Positions 36,856 to 45,296 of a stretch of 64,000 bases of DNA are shown piece after piece (position 1 is the stretch's first letter; every line of letters begins with the position of its first letter). A program made the position numbers and the translations under genes. The notes beneath the pieces are model-generated. The model was not told the DNA's origin, ran no database searches, and worked only from the letters and a program-made list of their open reading frames with translations. The stretch is from UBA964 sp031382085 (lineage in GTDB: Bacteria; Pseudomonadota; Gammaproteobacteria; Steroidobacterales; Steroidobacteraceae): positions 113,260 through 177,259 of the forward strand of contig JANMYM010000036.1 of assembly GCA_031382085.1 (NCBI GenBank), given 5' to 3'.

Positions 36856-38238
36856 ATGAATGACATCCAGAATCGGCCGTGCCTCGGCCTGCGCGACGAC
36901 CTGACCGCGCTCGTCGGGCAATTGGCATCCGGTCGTCTGAGCAGCGCGGCGCTGACCGAGCGCTACCTCGCAGCCATCGACCGGGACAACCAGCGCCTCG
37001 GTGCGTACACCTTTGTCGCCGCCGCAGCGGCGCGCGCGGCGGCGCGCGAATCGGATGCGCGACGGGCCGCCGGCGTCCCACTCGGCGCCCTGGACGGAAT
37101 TCCGGTCGCACTCAAAGCTAACGTTGCGGTGCGTGGCTGGCCCTACACCGCCGGACTCAGGTTCCGCCAGCAGGAAATAGCTGCCCAGGATGCTTTCCTG
37201 GCGCGGCGTCTGCGCGCTGCCGGCACGGTGCTGTTAGGTCTGACCAACATGGACGAAGGCGCACTGGGCGCCGAGGGCATGAACCCCTGGTACCTGACGA
37301 CGCAGAATCCATTGCGGGCGGGTTACTGCGCCGGTGGTTCCTCCAGTGGATCAGCTGCGGCCGTCGCTGCCGACCTGTGCGCGTTTGCGGTCGGCACCGA
37401 TACCATCGGGTCGCTGCGCATTCCCGCGGCCTTCTGCGGTTGCGCCAGTATCAAGCCCAGTTTCGGCCTGGTCAGCGTCGGCGGCATCGTACCGGTAAAT
37501 CTGCGTTTCGATCATGCCGGCCCCCTCACGCGTTCGGCCCGCGATCTGCCATTGGCACTTGCGGCGCTGGCCGGTTACGACAATGCCTGCGCGGTGTCAG
37601 TTGCCGCCGCACCGATCGAGCGCTGGCCTGCTAACAAGGTGGCTACGCTTGGCTACGCCGTCGGCTTTGCGGAGTTGATGGTCAGCGACGAAGTCATCGG
37701 CCACTACAACAACACGATCGCAACGCTGCGGCTACTGGGCCACAGGCTGCTGCCTTTGGACCTCAAACGCTGGGATTTACCAAAGCTGCGTCGCGCCGTG
37801 CTGACGCTTTGCGAACTGGACATGTGGCGTAGCCATCGTTCACGCCTGAACGACACTCCGGAAGACTATTCGCCAGGACTGCGCGCGTTTATCCGCTATG
37901 GTGGAAAATTGTCAGGCGATGACATTGCAGATGCCGAGACCAGGATCGCCCGGTTTTATCAGGATTGGCAGGAAGCGACCGTGGCCCTCGATGCGATCGT
38001 GCTGCCCACTGTGGCCTGCACCAGCTTTCCGCTCGGCGAGCGCCGGCCGCAGAACACGGCTGATCTGACTGCCATTGCGAGCGCCGCGGGCCTGCCGGCG
38101 GTACAGCTGCCGATCCCTGCGGCCGCCGGCCAACTGCCCGGGGGTCTGCAGCTGTTAGGTCGGGCGGGAAACGATGACAACATCATCGGCCTGGCCTGCG
38201 ATCTCGAGTCGCGCTGGCAGCAGGACCTGTTGCGTTAG
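36856..38238 (+). CDS. Amidase signature family hydrolase
   Basis: About 460 residues. The Ser-cisSer-Lys triad elements are present: ALDGIPVALKANVAVRGWP (Lys), CAGGSSSGSAAAVAADLC (cis-Ser) and GTDTIGSLRIPAAFCG (nucleophile Ser; the usual TGGS is TIGS here). AGTVLLGLTNMDEGALGAEG resembles GatA-like amidases, but no gatBC is nearby, so it is more likely catabolic or allophanate-hydrolase-like. I chose the ATG at 36856 (MNDIQNRPCLGL). Confidence 0.9.
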   Translation: MNDIQNRPCLGLRDDLTALVGQLASGRLSSAALTERYLAAIDRDNQRLGAYTFVAAAAARAAARESDARRAAGVPLGALDGIPVALKANVAVRGWPYTAGLRFRQQEIAAQDAFLARRLRAAGTVLLGLTNMDEGALGAEGMNPWYLTTQNPLRAGYCAGGSSSGSAAAVAADLCAFAVGTDTIGSLRIPAAFCGCASIKPSFGLVSVGGIVPVNLRFDHAGPLTRSARDLPLALAALAGYDNACAVSVAAAPIERWPANKVATLGYAVGFAELMVSDEVIGHYNNTIATLRLLGHRLLPLDLKRWDLPKLRRAVLTLCELDMWRSHRSRLNDTPEDYSPGLRAFIRYGGKLSGDDIADAETRIARFYQDWQEATVALDAIVLPTVACTSFPLGERRPQNTADLTAIASAAGLPAVQLPIPAAAGQLPGGLQLLGRAGNDDNIIGLACDLESRWQQDLLR

Positions 38239-38242
38239 GCCT

Positions 38243-39148
38243 TCAAGCCGGGTGACGCGCGGCAAAATGTGCGGCAATGTCGCGGCGCGTTGCGATCCAG
38301 ACACCGCGCGCCCTGCCCGCGTGCCGTAGAAACCTCTCGTACGCTCCGATGCGTCCCGGCCGGCCCATGATCCGCAGATGAATTCCCAACGACATCATGC
38401 GCGGCGCGTCGCTGCCGCGCGCCTCGGCTAACAACCAGTCGAAGCTGTCGCGCGCATACTCCAGCCAGGAAGCCGGCGTTACGCCAGGATGGCTCCAGAA
38501 TTTCATGTCGTTGCTGTCGAGCGCATAGGGCAGCACCAGCATCGGTCGCGGCAATTCGGCCGACCGGTCCCAGAAAGGTTCATCGCGACTGTAGTCATCC
38601 ATGTGGTAGGAGTAACCCTCCTCGACCAACAAACGGCGCGTGGCGCCGGTGTGCAGGTAGCGCGACAACCAGCCGGCTGGCGCCACGTCACAGCTGGCGG
38701 CAATACTGTCGCGCGCCTTGGCGATGAAGGCGCGCTCGGCGGACTCATCCATCCCCAGCGTTGCCTGCCAGCGCCAGCCATGCGCGCAGGCCTCGTGCCC
38801 GCCAGCGACGATGCCGCGCGCGACTTGCGGCGCGCGTTCCAGCGCCTGCGCAGCCGCGGTGAACGTCGCCGGCAGGCGGTGCTTGGCTAACAACTGCAGC
38901 ACGCGCGGCGCAGCCTCGTTGATGCCGTACTGATAGTTGCTTTCGTTGCCAAAATTGCGCACCGGCTTGCGCAGCGCGATCCCAAGCTCGTCAACCGCGT
39001 CCGGGCCCGGATCGCCGTCCTGGATGTTCTGTTCCGCACCTTCCTCGACGTTGACCACCAGCGATAGCGCCAGGCTGGCGCCGCCCGGCCAGAATCCGCG
39101 CGCAGCCCGCATCCTGTTAGCACGCGATTTCTTTTTGGTCCTGGCCAT
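38243..39148 (-). CDS. Polysaccharide deacetylase family protein (PuuE/allantoinase-like)
   Basis: A 301-residue NodB-homology enzyme. The domain opens LALSLVVNVEEGAEQNIQDG, with the metal site's first acidic residues in VEEGAE, then NYQYGINEAAPRVLQLL, ATFTAAAQALERAP, AGGHEACAHGWRWQ (His ligands in HEACAHG) and PMMSLG-like ending SLGIHLRIMGRPGR. This layout is that of cofactor-free allantoinase PuuE and related deacetylases. Together with the amidase it hints at cleavage of C-N bonds in ureide-like or amide compounds. ATGA overlap with the upstream SDR gene; convergent with the amidase 4 bases away. Confidence 0.85.
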   Translation of the reverse strand: MARTKKKSRANRMRAARGFWPGGASLALSLVVNVEEGAEQNIQDGDPGPDAVDELGIALRKPVRNFGNESNYQYGINEAAPRVLQLLAKHRLPATFTAAAQALERAPQVARGIVAGGHEACAHGWRWQATLGMDESAERAFIAKARDSIAASCDVAPAGWLSRYLHTGATRRLLVEEGYSYHMDDYSRDEPFWDRSAELPRPMLVLPYALDSNDMKFWSHPGVTPASWLEYARDSFDWLLAEARGSDAPRMMSLGIHLRIMGRPGRIGAYERFLRHAGRARGVWIATRRDIAAHFAARHPA

Positions 39149-39990
39149 CAGTGATACTCCTCGCCGCCGGAAACGTTCATCGCCTCACCGGTAATGTAAT
39201 CGGCCTCGCCCGAGGCGAGGAACGCACAAGCCTTGGCGATGTCCTGCTGCAGTCCCGGCCGCCCGAGCGGAATCCTGGCGCGCATGTCGGCCAGGTATTG
39301 CGCTTCGCTGCGGCCACTGGCGGCGCTGAAGTACTGGTTCTGCCAGGCGCCAAGGCCGGTCGTGACATGGTTGGGACAGATCGTGTTGACCGTAATCCGA
39401 TGCTGGCCGAGTTCCAGGGCCGCGGTGCGCGTCAGGCCAACGACCCCGTGCTTGGAAGACACATAGGCCGCCGCAAACGGAAAACCGGATTTCGAGGCCT
39501 GCGAACCGATGTTGATGATACGACCGCCACCACCCTGCGCGATCATCTGCCGGGCTGCATGCTTGATGCCAAAGAACACGCCGCGCAAGTTGACACCTAA
39601 CACCGCATCCCACTGCGGCTGTTCGGTTTCGATGATCGGCTTCATCAGGTAGCCGATGCCGGCATTGTTCACCATGATGTCGACGCGCCCGAAGGTCCTG
39701 ACCGCAAAGCTAACAAGCGCGGCAACCTGGGATTCCTCGAGGACGTCGCAGGCGCAGCCCGCGGCAATGCCACCTGCGGCCGTGATCGCCGCGACCTGGG
39801 TCTCGATGTCCGCGCTGCTGCCGATGGCGCTGGCGGGCATGTCGGTGCCGCGCGCGGCGCCCAGGTCACTGACCACGACTTTGCAGCCCTCGGCAGCCAG
39901 CCGGCGCAGCATCGCCTCGCCCAGACCCCTGGGTCTGGCGGAACCCGTGACCACCGCAACTTTGCCGCGCAAATCCGTATACGTCGCCAT
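39148..39990 (-). CDS. SDR family oxidoreductase
   Basis: About 280 residues. Cofactor motif VAVVTGSARPRGLGEAML, the NNAG motif in IMVNNAGIGYLMKP, catalytic Ser in RIINIGSQASKSGFPF, and the Tyr-Lys pair in AAYVSSKHGVVGLT. A C-terminal GEAMNVSGGEEYH is the classical family end. It should oxidise or reduce a secondary alcohol or keto intermediate. The N-terminus was set at the ATG at 39990 (MATYTDLRGKVAVV). It is co-directional with and overlaps the deacetylase, and diverges from the enoyl-CoA hydratase gene. Confidence 0.93.
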   Translation of the reverse strand: MATYTDLRGKVAVVTGSARPRGLGEAMLRRLAAEGCKVVVSDLGAARGTDMPASAIGSSADIETQVAAITAAGGIAAGCACDVLEESQVAALVSFAVRTFGRVDIMVNNAGIGYLMKPIIETEQPQWDAVLGVNLRGVFFGIKHAARQMIAQGGGGRIINIGSQASKSGFPFAAAYVSSKHGVVGLTRTAALELGQHRITVNTICPNHVTTGLGAWQNQYFSAASGRSEAQYLADMRARIPLGRPGLQQDIAKACAFLASGEADYITGEAMNVSGGEEYH

Positions 39991-40071
39991 GAGCTGAAAT
40001 CCCCGCTGCGCCACCCGAAACAAAGGCGCGCTGATAAGATCAGGAGCTGCCAACTGCTGTCAACGCAAGCC

Positions 40072-40842
40072 ATGACCGATATCCGCATCGACCTCAAACC
40101 GCCCCTCGCCTGGGTTACCCTGAATCGGGCCGACAAGCGCAATGCGGTCACGGGTGCGATGTGGGCCGACATCGCCGCGATCAGCGCGCAATTGGCGACG
40201 CAGCGCGAATTGCGGGTGGTGTTGCTGCGCGGCGCGGGCGACGAGGCATTCAGCGCGGGCGCCGATATCGCCGAAATGCACGCCAACGTCGCGGACCCCG
40301 CCCGGATGCGCGCCATGCAGGACGCCACGCAGGCCGGTCAGGAGGCGTGGTTTAACCTGCCGTTGCCAACCATCGCGGCAATTCGCGGCGCCTGTGTCGG
40401 CGGCGGCTGCGGGCTGGCGATCGCGAGCGACCTGCGACTCGCCACGCCGGACGCCTATTTCGCGATCACACCAGCGAAACTCGGGCTTGCGTACAGCCTC
40501 GCCGACAGCCGGCGGCTGGTCGACCTGGTGGGGCCGGCGCGCGCCAAAGAGTTTCTCTACACCGCGGGCAAATTCACCGCCGACGAGGCACTGGCGCTGG
40601 GACTGATCAACCGCATCGTGCCCGCGGACCAGCTTGACGCGGCCGCTGAAACACTGGCGCTCGATATTGCGGCTAACGCGCCCAATTCACTGCGCATTGC
40701 CAAGCGGCTGATCAACGGCATAGCGCGCGGCGAGCGCCTTGAAACTCCGGAGTCGATGGCACTCTTCAACAACAGCTTCAGTACCCCGGACTTCCTGGAA
40801 GGGGCTGCGGCGTTCCAGCAGAAACGGCGACCGAAGTTCTAG
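40072..40842 (+). CDS. Enoyl-CoA hydratase/isomerase family protein
   Basis: A 256-residue crotonase-fold protein. CoA and oxyanion-hole elements: LNRADKRNAVTGAMW, GDEAFSAGADIAEMHA and IRGACVGGGCGLAIASDLRLA. The segment TPAKLGLAYSLADSRRLVDLVGPARAKEFLYT replaces the usual Glu-bearing catalytic stretch, so it could be an isomerase or other crotonase rather than a hydratase. The last 65 bases overlap the convergent alpha/beta hydrolase gene. Confidence 0.9.
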   Translation: MTDIRIDLKPPLAWVTLNRADKRNAVTGAMWADIAAISAQLATQRELRVVLLRGAGDEAFSAGADIAEMHANVADPARMRAMQDATQAGQEAWFNLPLPTIAAIRGACVGGGCGLAIASDLRLATPDAYFAITPAKLGLAYSLADSRRLVDLVGPARAKEFLYTAGKFTADEALALGLINRIVPADQLDAAAETLALDIAANAPNSLRIAKRLINGIARGERLETPESMALFNNSFSTPDFLEGAAAFQQKRRPKF

Positions 40843-41806
40843 CCTCGGCCGCAGCGGGTGCGGCGTCCAGATAGTCGCGCACGATGCGCGCAGTTTCCGC
40901 GGGCGCTTCCTGCACCGCCATGTGGCCCACGCCCGGCAGAATCTTGAGATCCACGTGTGGCGAGCTGGTCAGCAATTTCTGGAATTCATACGCAAGCGCG
41001 ACCGGAACGCGCGGATTCTTCTCGCCCCACATCAACAGCACCGGAACCTTGACCGCGGCAATCTTTCCCTCGACATCTCCCGACACGTACTGGCGCAGTC
41101 GATCAAGCATTGCGCGGCGATTGCCCTCGCGTAGCCAGAACTCGTACCACTCGTTGACACCAGCTTCGGTGACCTTGGTCTTGTCGCCGTAATTGCTGGC
41201 TAACAAAAAGCGCGCCAGCGCTCGCGGCGTCACCAGGATCAGCACGTCAGCCGCTTTGGGCACCGGGCGTGCTGTCTTGCGGCCCCGGACTTCTTTTTCG
41301 AGCGAGCCGGGGCTGATCAGAATCAGGCGTTCCACACGTTCGGGGTGCGCCACCGTGTAGTGCATGGCAACCGTACCACCCATCGATGTGCCGCCTAACG
41401 TCGCGCGGTCTATTTTAAGGTAGTCGAGCAGTCGGCCCAGCGTCGCGACGCTGCGCTCGAGGCTGTAGTCACGCGTCGCATCAGGGCCCGTGAGGCCGTG
41501 GCCAGACAGATCAAAACGAATCACGCGGTATTTGTCCTTCAAGGCCGCGGCCCACGGTTCCCACATGTACAGGTTGGCGTAATTCGCATGCAGCAGAATC
41601 ACGGCGGGCCCCCGGCCCTCATCGCGGTAATGCACGCGCAGGCCATCGAGCACGACAAACTTCGACGGCGCTGTGGCCCATTTCGCTTCGAGCACACTGG
41701 CCGGGATGTCACGATAGAAAAGGCAGGCGATCAGGAAGGCTGCGACCGACGCCGCGAGTATCCACAACAAGCCTTTACCCGCATATTTAAAGTATTTAAT
41801 AAACAT
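40778..41806 (-). CDS. Alpha/beta hydrolase with N-terminal membrane anchor
   Basis: About 342 residues. N-terminal membrane segment (GKGLLWILAASVAAFLIACLF, residues 10-30). Core: VILLHANYANLYMWEP, the nucleophile elbow ATLGGTSMGGTVAMHY (Ser), a catalytic Asp likely in LMWGEKNPRVPV and the His in LPGVGHMAVQEAP. HANYANLYMWE replaces the usual HGFGSS oxyanion turn. Its 5' end is AT-rich, unlike the rest of the gene, and sits at an AT-rich divergent region shared with the ParB-like gene. Substrate unknown; fits the surrounding degradative genes as an ester or ring-cleavage product hydrolase. Confidence 0.88.
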   Translation of the reverse strand: MFIKYFKYAGKGLLWILAASVAAFLIACLFYRDIPASVLEAKWATAPSKFVVLDGLRVHYRDEGRGPAVILLHANYANLYMWEPWAAALKDKYRVIRFDLSGHGLTGPDATRDYSLERSVATLGRLLDYLKIDRATLGGTSMGGTVAMHYTVAHPERVERLILISPGSLEKEVRGRKTARPVPKAADVLILVTPRALARFLLASNYGDKTKVTEAGVNEWYEFWLREGNRRAMLDRLRQYVSGDVEGKIAAVKVPVLLMWGEKNPRVPVALAYEFQKLLTSSPHVDLKILPGVGHMAVQEAPAETARIVRDYLDAAPAAAEARTSVAVSAGTPQPLPGSPGY

Positions 41807-41810
41807 ATAG

Positions 41811-41851
41811 TTACAGTATTTTGATAATGTAGTTTCAAGTACTAGTAGCTT
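41811..41851 (-). promoter_or_regulatory. Candidate promoter of the alpha/beta hydrolase gene
   Basis: Read on the minus strand, TTGAAA is followed after 17 bases by TGTAAC (4 of 6 matches to TATAAT), just before TATATG at the hydrolase start. The region is conspicuously AT-rich. If real, the mRNA would be nearly leaderless or the true start would be further downstream. Confidence 0.35.
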
Positions 41852-41936
41852 GCTAAAGTTGCCGTCCGCTGGACCGGTAGGATCATCTGGTGTTGCGCGC
41901 GCCACTGCAACCCTGCCCGTGTCTTATGATCGCTGC

Positions 41937-42947
41937 ATGAGCCCAGCCAAGCGAGCGGCAACGAAATCCAAATCGGCCAAACCCGGACGCCGCGGCAAAC
42001 TGGCACCCGCGGCGCGCAGCCGCGGCCTGAACGCCGGCGATGTCGCACTGCCGCTGGACGACGCCGCGATACAGGACGTGGTTGCGCTGGTTCGCAGCGC
42101 CGGCGGCGCGCCGATCGGCGCGTATCGCGAGCCGCTGTCGGGCCGGCCGCTGTTGTTAGCCTCGCTGCCGTTCGCTGCGATTCAGCCAACGCCGTTCCAG
42201 CGCGATCTGTCGCCGACGCACGCAAAGCGGCTCGCCGCCGCCATCGAGGCGACCGATGCGTTTCTCGATCCGCTGATCGTGGTGCGCGGCGAGGATGGCA
42301 GGCTCTGGACGCCGAACGGGCGGCACCGGCTCGCCGCCGCCAAGGTGTTAGGTCTGCAGCAGATCACGGCGCTGATCTCGCCGGATGAATCACTCTCGTA
42401 CCGCATCCTGGCGCTGAACACCGAGAAGGCGCACAACCTCAGGGACAAGAGCCTGGAAGTGATCCGCATGGCGCGCAACCTGGCGAAACGGCAACCGGCA
42501 CTGAAAGAGTCCGCATTCGCGGCCCAGTTCGAGAGCGCGGAATTACTGACACTCGGTATCCTGTATGAAAAGGTCCCCCGCTTCGGCGGCGGCGCCTACA
42601 GCTCGTTTCTGAAAAAAGTGGATCGACTGGGGGACAAGACGCTGGCCGTCAGCCTGCGCGAACGCACCGACCATGCCGCGCGGCTCGGCGCCATCGATGC
42701 AGCCGTCAAGCGTATCGTCGAAGCGCTGCAGAAACGCGGCATGAAATCACCCTACCTGCGCAGCTACGTGGTGGCGCGTATCAATCCGGTGCGTTTTCAC
42801 AAGGTCAAACCCGGCGACAAGAAACCCGTGATGCCGATTGCGCAGGCACTGACACGAATGACCGCCGCTGCGCGCCAGTTCGATCTCGAGAAAGTATCAA
42901 TGAGCGACCTCGCCTGGGTCGCCGCCGGCGCAGAATCCAGCGACTGA
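41937..42947 (+). CDS. Solitary ParB/sulfiredoxin-domain protein
   Basis: About 336 residues from the ATG at 41937. A basic Lys/Ala/Arg-rich N-terminus (SPAKRAATKSKSAKPGRRGK) precedes a ParB N-terminal-type domain: LPFAAIQPTPFQRDLSPTHAKRLAAAIEATDAFLDPLIVV, then WTPNGRHRLAAAKVLG, which corresponds to the ParB GERR/GHRR box. Helical C-terminal part follows. No parA partner and no parS-like site were noticed, so a chromosome-partition role is doubtful. ParB-fold proteins can also be CTPases, nucleases or adapters. Function unknown. Confidence 0.75.
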   Translation: MSPAKRAATKSKSAKPGRRGKLAPAARSRGLNAGDVALPLDDAAIQDVVALVRSAGGAPIGAYREPLSGRPLLLASLPFAAIQPTPFQRDLSPTHAKRLAAAIEATDAFLDPLIVVRGEDGRLWTPNGRHRLAAAKVLGLQQITALISPDESLSYRILALNTEKAHNLRDKSLEVIRMARNLAKRQPALKESAFAAQFESAELLTLGILYEKVPRFGGGAYSSFLKKVDRLGDKTLAVSLRERTDHAARLGAIDAAVKRIVEALQKRGMKSPYLRSYVVARINPVRFHKVKPGDKKPVMPIAQALTRMTAAARQFDLEKVSMSDLAWVAAGAESSD

Positions 42948-42965
42948 ATCGCCCGACGCCCGCCG

Positions 42966-44405
42966 CTACGGCACGACGTGCACGGCCTTGACCTGCGAAT
43001 AGGAATAGAGCTCATCGAGGCACTCCTCGCTGCCCAGGCCGCTGTCCTTCCAGCCGCCGAACGGCGTGCCGACAAAATGCGCGCCGGCGAAATTGATCCA
43101 AACGGTGCCGGCGTGCAAGGCGCGCATCATGCGCATGCCGCGCGCCAGGTCCGTCGTCCAGACGGCGGCAGTCAGGCCAAAATCGCTATTGTTAGCCATG
43201 GCAATGGCCGCGTCTTCGTCGCGGAATTTCAGTGCCGCGACCACCGGCCCAAAGACCTCTTCGCGCGCCAGCCGCATGGCGGGCGTCACGTCGGCGAACA
43301 GCGTGGGCTCGACCCAGTAGCCTTGCGCAAACGCGGCGCCCGCCGGACGTTTCCCGCCCGTCACGAGGCGCGCACCAGCGCCGCTTGCGTCCGCAATAAA
43401 GGCGAGCACGCGTTCGTGCTGGCGCGCGGAATTCACCGGGCCCATTTCCGATTCCGGATCGAGCGGATCGCCGAGCTTGAGCGCGCTCATCGCCGCGCCG
43501 ACGCGTTCGACCACTTCGTCATGAATGCTTTCGTGCAGCAGCAGACGACTGGTCGAGCCGCACGACTGCCCTGCCCATGAAAAATTCATGCCGTTTACGG
43601 CGAACTTCACGACCTTGTCGAGATCGGCATCCGGAAACACGATGAACGGGTTCTTGCCGCCGAGCTCGAGGCTGACGTGCTTGACCCCGGACGCCGCAGC
43701 GCTCTGCTGGATCGCGAGCCCTGTCGACACCGACCCTGTGAACCCGATGCGTCGAATCAGCTTATGGCGCACCAGTGCAGCGCCTGCCGGCTTGCCGCGA
43801 CCATGGATTATGCTGACCAGGCCGCGCGGCAGATGTTCGAGGCACAACTCAGCTAACAAACTGCCGGACAGTGGGCTGGTTTCCGGCGTTTTAACGACCA
43901 CCGCGTTGCCGGCCATCAGCGGCGCCGCGAGATGCGCCGCCGCAAACATGAAGGGATGATTGAAAGGCACGATGCGCGCGACCACGCCGTACGGCTCGCG
44001 CAGCGTGAAATGCAGTCCCTGGGCCGTGGCCGGCACCGTCTCGCCTTTGAGCTCTGACCCCAAGCCCGCGAAATATTCCAGGTATCCGGCGGCGATTTGC
44101 ACATCAGCCGCCAGTTTGCTGATCGTATTGCCGGTATCGCGCGCTTCCAGGTCCAGGATCTCCCGCCCGCGCGCACGAATACCGCCTGCGAGCCGGCGCA
44201 GCACACCGGCGCGTTCCCAGACACTGAGTTGCGCCCAGTCAAGCTGGGCCTCGGCGGCGGCCACGACCGCGCGATCCACATCGAGCGCGCTGGCCTCCGG
44301 CACCCGACCTAACGGCGCCAACGTGGCTGGATTGTGGCTCTCGATCCAGGTGTTGCCATCGCCGCAACTCATCTCGCCGGCGAGCAACATGAGGTAATCA
44401 CGCAC
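42966..44405 (-). CDS. NAD(P)-dependent aldehyde dehydrogenase
   Basis: A 479-residue ALDH. Landmarks: PFNHPFMFAAAHLAAPLMAGNAVVVKTPETSPL (Asn and Lys of the active site and cofactor pocket), FTGSVSTGLAIQQ, VSLELGGKNPFIVFPDAD (general-base Glu) and FSWAGQSCGSTSRLLLHES with the catalytic Cys. EVFGPVVAALKF is the usual late motif. Class resembles betaine/gamma-aminobutyraldehyde and aromatic aldehyde dehydrogenases. It likely serves one of the neighbouring catabolic routes; substrate not predictable. Confidence 0.94.
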   Translation of the reverse strand: MRDYLMLLAGEMSCGDGNTWIESHNPATLAPLGRVPEASALDVDRAVVAAAEAQLDWAQLSVWERAGVLRRLAGGIRARGREILDLEARDTGNTISKLAADVQIAAGYLEYFAGLGSELKGETVPATAQGLHFTLREPYGVVARIVPFNHPFMFAAAHLAAPLMAGNAVVVKTPETSPLSGSLLAELCLEHLPRGLVSIIHGRGKPAGAALVRHKLIRRIGFTGSVSTGLAIQQSAAASGVKHVSLELGGKNPFIVFPDADLDKVVKFAVNGMNFSWAGQSCGSTSRLLLHESIHDEVVERVGAAMSALKLGDPLDPESEMGPVNSARQHERVLAFIADASGAGARLVTGGKRPAGAAFAQGYWVEPTLFADVTPAMRLAREEVFGPVVAALKFRDEDAAIAMANNSDFGLTAAVWTTDLARGMRMMRALHAGTVWINFAGAHFVGTPFGGWKDSGLGSEECLDELYSYSQVKAVHVVP

Positions 44406-44651
44406 GGTCAGCGCCCGTCCTGGACGCGTGGCAGCCAGCGGCCCAGACTTACACGCATATACCTCCCGATTGGATTGTGCAATCAGACATATCCGACATT
44501 TGGTGCCTCAAATCGTCTTGTAACCGCGTTTCGTCGGCGCTCGGCGACAGTTTGCACAACTTCGCTGCGATTTTCCCAATGAATTTCATCCTGCGTTCAG
44601 GCTGCGCGGGTTAGCCTGTACCTATGAATCTTGGAGCTTGTGGAGGACACG
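44406..44651. other. Non-coding gap between divergent ALDH and glycine-zipper genes
   Basis: A 246-base gap between divergent genes. It holds an RBS-like GTGGAGGACACG just before the ATG at 44652. It is less GC-rich than the flanks and presumably carries both promoters, but I see no convincing -35/-10 pair or operator. Confidence 0.5.
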
Positions 44652-45296
44652 ATGAATAAGCAATTACTGATGGGCCTGGGCATTGGCATAGTGGTCGCGG
44701 GCACGATTGCCGCGGTCGCCAGTTATCGCAGCGGCGTACCCGACGCTGCCAAGACTGTCGCCAGCTTGCCGCTGGTTTCCAGCGTCACTGACTCGACAAC
44801 GCCGGCTGCGGCCGCAGCGAGCGCAACTGTTAGCAAATCACGCAGCGCCGCTGCCGACCGATTTGCAATAGTACTGGCCAGCTCACCAGTCGTTGTGACC
44901 GATAAGGTCGCGCGCGAGGAATGCAAGAACGTGCAGGTTACGCGCCAGAAGCCGATCAAGGACGAGGACAAGATCGCAGGCACGGCCATCGGCGCAGTGG
45001 TCGGGGGCGTGCTGGGCAATCAGATTGGTGGTGGCGACGGCAAGAAAATTGCCACGGTCGCGGGCGCCGTTGCCGGTGGCTATGCCGGCCGCAAGGTGCA
45101 GGGGCGCATGCAGGAAAAGAATACTGAAACGGTTACCGAGGCACAGTGCCAGACAGTCTACGACACCACACGCCGCACCGAGGGTTACAGAGTCAAGTAC
45201 GAGTTGGACGGCACGGTGCGAACGGTGCGGATGAAGACCGACCCGGGCGTCGGCACCCGCATCCCAGCCCGCGACAGCCGCCTGGCCGCGCGCTAG
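44652..45296 (+). CDS. Glycine-zipper 2TM domain protein
   Basis: About 214 residues. N-terminal membrane segment or signal anchor (LLMGLGIGIVVAGTIAAVASY, residues 5-25), then a variable linker, the motif AREECKNVQVTRQKPIKDED, and the glycine zipper IAGTAIGAVVGGVLGNQIGGG ... VAGAVAGGYAGRKVQGRM. The C-terminal CQTVYDTTRRTEGYRVKYELDG matches the end of the protein at 575-1273, so the two are paralogues of different architecture. ATG at 44652 is preceded by GGAGG. The last 4 bases overlap the convergent ASPIC/UnbV gene. Confidence 0.85.
   Translation: MNKQLLMGLGIGIVVAGTIAAVASYRSGVPDAAKTVASLPLVSSVTDSTTPAAAAASATVSKSRSAAADRFAIVLASSPVVVTDKVAREECKNVQVTRQKPIKDEDKIAGTAIGAVVGGVLGNQIGGGDGKKIATVAGAVAGGYAGRKVQGRMQEKNTETVTEAQCQTVYDTTRRTEGYRVKYELDGTVRTVRMKTDPGVGTRIPARDSRLAAR

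Noticed and set aside
36856..38238. GatA subunit of glutamyl-tRNA amidotransferase
   Set aside because: Sequence resembles GatA-like amidases, but gatB/gatC are absent and the context is degradative.
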